A DNA stretch of 64,000 nucleotides from Nomia melanderi (Eukaryota > Arthropoda > Insecta > Hymenoptera > Halictidae): assembly GCF_051020985.1 (NCBI RefSeq), contig NC_135008.1, positions 1,860,001 to 1,924,000 on the forward strand. The letters are read 5' to 3'. Position numbers and translations under genes: made by a program. Every line of letters starts with the position of its first letter. Position 1 is the first letter of the stretch. The notes beneath the pieces were generated by a model. That model saw nothing but the letters and a program-made list of their open reading frames with translations. It was not told where the DNA came from and ran no database searches. Of this stretch, positions 59,401-64,000 are shown piece after piece.

Positions 59401-59566
59401 CAATTTTCACTGAGGTCCACTCATATCACTACACACAGAAAAACTCAGATATCATATTGTCATGTAATATATTTTAAACGGATAATCAATTCGAATCAAA
59501 TTTTATATTTCTTTCAATGCTCTGGTAATTAGCAAAGTTGCACAGTTAAGTGTCTTTATATAAAAA
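59401..59566 (+). repeat. Unclassified dispersed repeat J, copy 2
   Basis: Direct-orientation match to 24231-24380 with small indels. Confidence 0.75.
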
Positions 59567-60059
59567 ATAATTCACTCAATTAAACTTAAGATTATTCCCG
59601 AACACTTCTCTATTATAAACAATGCTACCCATTGCGGTGACGTTCAGTTTGACGAACGTGCAGTGGTAATAATCTAATTCAATCAAACAATTTAATATCG
59701 TATTTTTTCCATTTTGTGTACTTTGCTCTACGTTCGTTCAACGTGTTAATTATATTCCGAGCATCTAGCCTAAAATTCGAATTTCAATGACGCACGGGTC
59801 GCGTCGAATTAACACGTTGACTGTTTTCTTAATAGAACGGAAACCAGAAAGTCAAGATTCTTCGTGACAATCGTACTACCGTCACTTCTATATCTCTTAC
59901 ATCCAACAAAATTCGATTCATGGTAAGCGCCGATTGCCGAAACAAAACTATTTTTTTTTAATTCTCTCGTAATGAAATTAGACCATTTATAACGTATCAT
60001 AAATTTATTTCGAGATAGAGTTCTCCTGCAAAGCGAATAGCAAAGCGATACAAGGCGCG

Positions 60060-60117
60060 GGCCGATATATCGGCTCTGGCAGTTCTCGCCGGTGCATCGA
60101 GAGCCGATATATCGGCC
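60060..60117. repeat. Paired palindromes forming an 18-bp inverted repeat
   Basis: Arms 60060-60077 and 60100-60117 are exact inverse copies, and each contains the self-palindrome GCCGATATATCGGC. They are followed by GGCGCTAAAAGGGTTAA, a TTAA-element-like end at 60137. Confidence 0.8.
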
Positions 60118-60137
60118 TCCGGCGCTAAAAGGGTTAA

Positions 60138-60589
60138 ACGACGCAAGTTGCTCGGAACGAGCGGACGGTGTCCTTCCGAGAGGAAGTTTGCTGGGTGACA
60201 AACCCTTCGCTCGCCGGCCGGTATTTAATTTCCCGACGCGAGCGACGCGTTCCAACGGATCGGATAAATATTCATTAGGGCCGCGTGTCCAGCGCACGCT
60301 CGCCAGGATTATTCCTAGTTATCATTTATTCATCTGTGTCATCATGCGGCCGGGACAGAGGAGGACGTTTAATTAAAAAAGATACCCGTCCGGCCTCTCG
60401 GCCGCGAATTTCTGCGCTCGGTACACGCCGCGCGGAAACCAGTGTAATTTAACCGTCCGTCCGACGAACGGCCCAACCCGAAGGGCCTGGTTATTCGAGC
60501 CGCGGAATTAGCGGTCGTCTTATCTAACGGTGAATTCGATTCGCGGAGCAGGGGATTAGTCGAGAGTTCTTATTGAAATGAGCAGTCAC
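60138..60589. other. Intron, CpG-rich
   Basis: No gene seen. Confidence 0.4.
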
Positions 60590-60870
60590 TTTAATGGAAT
60601 GGAGCTGACAAATAAAATGATGTAGGCAGCTACTTGAGGAAAATGGAGTAGACAGATAAAGTAAAGTGCTGTCCTTCAAATCAAATGGAATAAAGAAATA
60701 AAATAAAATAGACAGCTTTTTAAACAGAATAAAATAAAATAGGCAGCCCTTCAACTAAAATAAAATAGACAGCTTTTTAAATAAAATAGGCTTTCAAATG
60801 AAAGATAATGAGCAAATAAAATAAAATAGACAGCCTTTCAAATGAAATATAATAAGCAAATAAAATAGGC
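60590..60870. repeat. Degenerate AT-rich minisatellite
   Basis: Repeats of AATAAAATAAAATAGACAGC with TTTCAAATGAAA-type linkers; spacing is irregular (about 30-50 bp). Confidence 0.8.
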
Positions 60871-61654
60871 GACGGTTCAAAAGAGAAACATTAAAATTAC
60901 CAAGCGACAATTTTCCTTCGCATTCGACGATTCTCAGATAAAAATTTAATGACTTTCACATGAAAATTTCACTACATACTCTCGAAACATAAGTGAACAT
61001 GCTCTGAATTTACTTTACTGCTACCTAATCCAATCGCAATATCGAAACTCCGCCGAGAATTATGAATTTCCCTCGAGATCTACTCGCACGTCACTTAAAA
61101 ATACTTTTACATTCGAGAAGCACGAGTGCAATAAAATCGTTGCCAATATCCACGGTACACCTCCTCGGACGTTACTCCGAGGCGGACGGAGGACCGCGGC
61201 AGGGGGTTAATCCGAAACGAAACACAGGAACCGAATCCGACCGTTCGACTCCGCGTCGATATCCGTTCGATCCGATGGACGGCCGAGATACGCGCGCCGC
61301 GTCTTACTTACTCCGATACTTTTGACACCGTGATATAGCGCCGCGGTGTGCGAGTTTACTCCGCGAAAGTTCGCCGAACGGGAACTTCCGAGTTCCAGTT
61401 GAAGCTAAATAAGGAATGGAAGGATGTTGAGGTTGCTTCGACGCGCGGATCCCGCGGGGACCGGGCTCTGTCGCGAATATTTATGCGACAGTCCGTTTCT
61501 GTTGCGCGTACGTGACCTACCGTTATAATCGCGTTCGTACGCACATTACAGCGTGTTAGATCGACGCCGCGCCGACCTGTTACCCTACAAGTTCGGAAGA
61601 AGTACTATTTGTACCGGGTAGGAGAGGAACAGTGAAATTTTTTTAGAATTCACT
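60871..61654. other. Intron, CpG-rich 61130-61580
   Basis: No gene seen. Confidence 0.4.
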
Positions 61655-61845
61655 GTTTGATTGAGATATAGAAAAGGTTGAGCAGATGAAGCTAAATTAT
61701 TTATCAGTTGCTTGGTTAACGGAAGAAAGGAAACTGCTGGTTTTTTGTTGTTTGATTGATTGTGTCGTTTGATCTGATTTAGTCTTGCGAATATGAACAT
61801 TTCATCTCGCCGAAATGTTGACAAATTTTCCCTGTTTAATATCAT
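61655..61845 (+). mobile_element. Family B MITE, degenerate ends
   Basis: GAGCAGATGAAGCTAAATTA, then AATATGAACATTTCATCTCG and CCGAAATGTTGACA; termini decayed. Confidence 0.68.
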
Positions 61846-62303
61846 TCAATCACAAAAGGAAACATGAGATCATAGCGAAACGATTGAAACTCTTCCGATC
61901 AAAATGGTAACATCCACTAGAAATTAAACAAATCACTTCAAACACAGAAATGAACAGTCCAAGCTACCTATTCACATCTTCATTTACTTAAACTCGATGT
62001 TACGAAGAGAATCAGGCACAAAATCGATCCGTCCGCGTCGCAATTGCCCCGCGCGAGATCGAAATCGGCGGGAAGCGTCGCCGTTTAAAATTCGTGTCGC
62101 GTCGCGGCGAACAGAGACGCCGTCGACTGGGCGCAGAGTTTTTAGCAGCCCGTGGGGTTAAACGACTGGGCCAACGGTCCGATTTTCGTGCCGCCGACGA
62201 ATATCGATTCCGTTCGACCTCTTTCACCCTCCGGCCGCCTCCGAGCTGCGTCTCGCCAACTTTCGGGGATCGTTCTCGTACGCGTAAGTATCTCGCCACT
62301 CGA
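61846..62303. other. Intron, CpG-rich 62020-62300
   Basis: No gene seen. Confidence 0.4.
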
Positions 62304-62425
62304 TTAACCCTTCGCGATTAACACATGAAGCTAAATTATATATCAATATCAATTAGATCATCTGTCCAAGACTTAGACTTCCAAATCTGAACGTTTCATT
62401 TCACCGAAATGTCGCAAAGAGTTAA
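62304..62425 (+). mobile_element. Family B TTAA MITE, internally deleted (122 bp)
   Basis: TTAACCCTTCGCGATTAACA on the left; AAATGTCGCAAAGAGTTAA on the right, sharing its TTAA with the next A element. Confidence 0.75.
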
Positions 62426-62528
62426 CCCTTTGCACTCGAAAGTTCTTCACTAGAATACTCGATATTCTCCGACGAGATACAGACGATGTCCTTCGAAACT
62501 AATTAAGGAGAAAACATATATAAATTAA
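62422..62528 (+). mobile_element. Family A TTAA MITE, left half, interrupted
   Basis: TTAACCCTTTGCACTCGAAA through GGAGAAAACATATATAAATTAA-type, where a B element begins at the internal TTAA of family A. Confidence 0.8.
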
Positions 62529-62606
62529 CCCTTTGACGAAGATTCTTCGAAACGTACAAAACCTTCAACACATGAAGCTAAATTATATATCAATATCTTA
62601 TATATC
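62525..62606 (+). mobile_element. Family B TTAA MITE, left part, nested in family A
   Basis: TTAACCCTTTGACGAAGATT then ACAAAACCTTCAACACATGA; truncated after about 80 bp. The second half of the A host is not visible beyond it. Confidence 0.75.
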
Positions 62607-63344
62607 TATGACTAATATCTTCGTTAGAAAATCGGGTACAATCATTCCCGCGATCCTTTGCTCTAATTTCAACGCGCAATACAGTCGTTAGGGTTTCGTT
62701 CCCGCGGAGTATAAATTCGTCATCGACCTAATCCGAACTTCGTTCCGCCGAAACCTAATAAATACGTGAAAAGTGTCAAATACTTGCGCACGGTGGTGCA
62801 CGGAAGTCGGCGTACCTGCGCGCGCTGTATTGGAACGGATGCGGAGGGTAGGAAGAGGAAGGATCGAGAGAGAGAGAGGGTGAAAGGGGGTTGAAACGAA
62901 CGATCGAGAAGCAGAGCGACCGAGCGAGAGAGAGAACGGAGTCGGGCGGAGGTGGAAAGGGGACGGAGCCGCGAGTGCCGGCACAGTCTCGTGAACTTTA
63001 GCCACGAGGGGCAACTTCCGGTCGGCGACTTCTCCTTAAGTCTTCGCGGAAACTTTCTCGACGGCGAAGACCAAACCCAGAGACAATGTTTTGACTTGGC
63101 CGCGTCTTCTGTGTACCGGGGCGCGCTAACGGAAGAAATTGAAACTGCGACGGCCGTTCCGCGCGCGGATGAATCGCGAATTGTTGGTAATTAGCGCCGG
63201 TCGACGTTAGAATAAATGAATTATACGAAATGAAAGATTTTTTAGAATGAGGATGCTGTTTGATATAACTAAGGAGTACTTGAATCGATTTTTAGATGTT
63301 TTATAGAAACTAGAAGTTTGTTGAGATATCGGTTGAGTTGTGTT
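62607..63344. other. Intron, GC-rich 62640-63200, possible untranslated exon
   Basis: On the minus strand a CT-rich stretch with little gene-like coding ends GCGCGCAG|GTACGCC at 62816. This could be a 5' untranslated exon. Evidence is weak. Confidence 0.25.
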
Positions 63345-63418
63345 TTAACCAGTTAACTGTTTGACTTATTGCGACAATGAGAGATTTTTCAAACTAAATT
63401 CCACATTTAACTGGTTAA
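63345..63418 (+). mobile_element. Family G TTAA MITE, internally deleted (74 bp)
   Basis: TTAACCAGTTAACTG and CATTTAACTGGTTAA ends enclose a short body containing CAATGAGAGATTTTTCAAAC, shared with the copy at 26677. Confidence 0.82.
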
Positions 63419-64000
63419 TTGGTATATGGATAAATCAACTGTTTTAATCGTTTCTCGAAGTTAGCATGTTTTCGATAATTGTGATGTAAACATATGTTGA
63501 TTGTTCAATATTGATTAGAGTTCGCGTTATTATATTTGATTAGAAACGAGTTGACCTTACGAGGTCGATCGACTCGAGGAAGTGAAAGATACTCGAGCTT
63601 ACTCACGAGACTGCCATTAAGAGATCCACCTGGACACTTACCTGTAACAGAGAATCGAAACAGTTTGATTAGACGATTAGCAATAATAATAATTCAATAC
63701 TATAATTCTGTATTACTATGATTTGCCTTAATTGATAGCATGGTTGTAACGTAATTCAATTTGGTAACCTTCGTTTAATAAATATCTACCGACAAATCAG
63801 AAAAAGACCCGCTGCATCGACGGAGACGTCGAAACCGGGGTTCAGAGGTCGAGCTCGCGGAAAGGAGCGACGAACGGTGATACGGGATCGGCGGGCAGCA
63901 ACAGCGACGACAGCACGGGTCCGGATGGATTTTAACACTTCGACGGCCCCGCACGTTTATCGCGGCGCGCGCGCTCTCACGATCCGCCGACGCGTCGAAC
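63419..64000. other. Intron with ratchet-like site, then CpG-rich end
   Basis: AT-rich to about 63800, then CpG-rich to the window end. Apart from the fused acceptor-donor at 63641/63642, nothing is supported. Confidence 0.45.
63636..63680 (-). other. Candidate recursive splice site (ratchet point) in upstream mam intron
   Basis: The minus strand reads CTCTGTTACAG|GTAAGTGT, an acceptor fused directly to a donor. A pyrimidine-biased tract precedes it, and two CTAATC branch-point-like motifs (63667-63672 and 63675-63680) lie 25-39 nt upstream. The junction is between 63642 and 63641, about 23.7 kb 5' of the mam exon on the same strand. It could instead be the donor of an unseen exon, but the AT-rich sequence before it looks like an intron end. 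Confidence 0.6.

Larger units (their letters stand above)
39944..64000 (-). other. Inferred mam intron upstream of the large exon (extends past window end)
   Basis: The amino-terminal exon encoding the basic CSL/Notch-binding helix was looked for on the minus strand and not found, so this intron is probably longer than 24 kb. Possible untranslated exons, for example near 62.8 kb, cannot be excluded. Confidence 0.6.

Noticed and set aside
1..64000. Search for tRNA, rRNA or known non-coding RNA
   Set aside because: No cloverleaf with a GGTTCRANNCC-type arm or rRNA-like sequence was recognised by eye; a covariance search would be needed to be sure.

Overview
This window is eukaryotic and looks like an insect nuclear genome, most likely a hymenopteran such as a bee, ant or wasp. 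The evidence is a split gene with canonical GT/AG splice sites, a Mastermind-type coding exon with insect-like conserved blocks, CpG-rich islands alternating with AT-rich DNA, and many short elements flanked by TTAA. I see no bacterial operon, phage, CRISPR array or rRNA, and I recognised no tRNA.

The only coding sequence I can support is one large internal exon on the minus strand (38213-39943, 577 codons). I assign it to mastermind (mam), the Notch-pathway transcriptional coactivator. Both splice sites are clear: a NAGNAG acceptor preceded by a branch-point-like CTAATC, and a CAG|GTAAGT donor. Both boundaries are phase 0. The exon that should carry the basic Notch/CSL-binding helix is not visible upstream, and no Gln-rich carboxyl exon is visible downstream. 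The rest of the window is therefore best read as two very long mam introns: 1-38212 (downstream) and 39944-64000 (upstream).

The most interesting signals are two fused acceptor-donor sites (zero-length exons) on the mam strand, at 14998/14999 and 63641/63642. Each has a polypyrimidine tract and CAG directly joined to GTAAG. They lie about 23 kb from the exon on either side. This is the arrangement of the recursive-splicing ratchet points known from long Drosophila introns, and I saw no equally good site on the plus strand.

The introns are packed with non-autonomous TTAA elements, called families A to G here. Their ends are TTAACCCTTTGCACTC, TTAACCCTTTGACGAAG, TTAACCCTTTGAACTCTG, TTAACCCCTTGGC, TTAACACTAGAACTACCG, TTAACCCTTAGCAGTC and TTAACCAGTTAAC. 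TTAA targets and CCC...GGG termini suggest piggyBac-superfamily MITEs. Several copies are nested or abutting at shared TTAA sites, and at least three look like chimeras of two families. The introns also hold minisatellites (units of 21, 66, 103, about 115, 124 and 135 bp), unusual inverted repeats, and pairs of unclassified dispersed repeats.

Layout: 1-5.4 kb minisatellites and MITE remnants; 5.4-14.9 kb CpG-rich islands with A, B and C elements and two tandem duplications; 15 kb ratchet-like site; 16-37 kb mixed MITE and CpG-rich intron; 37.0-37.8 kb a GC-rich island; 38.2-39.9 kb the mam exon; 40-63 kb the upstream intron with MITE clusters at 54.5-58.4 and 62.3-62.6 kb; 63.64 kb the second ratchet-like site.
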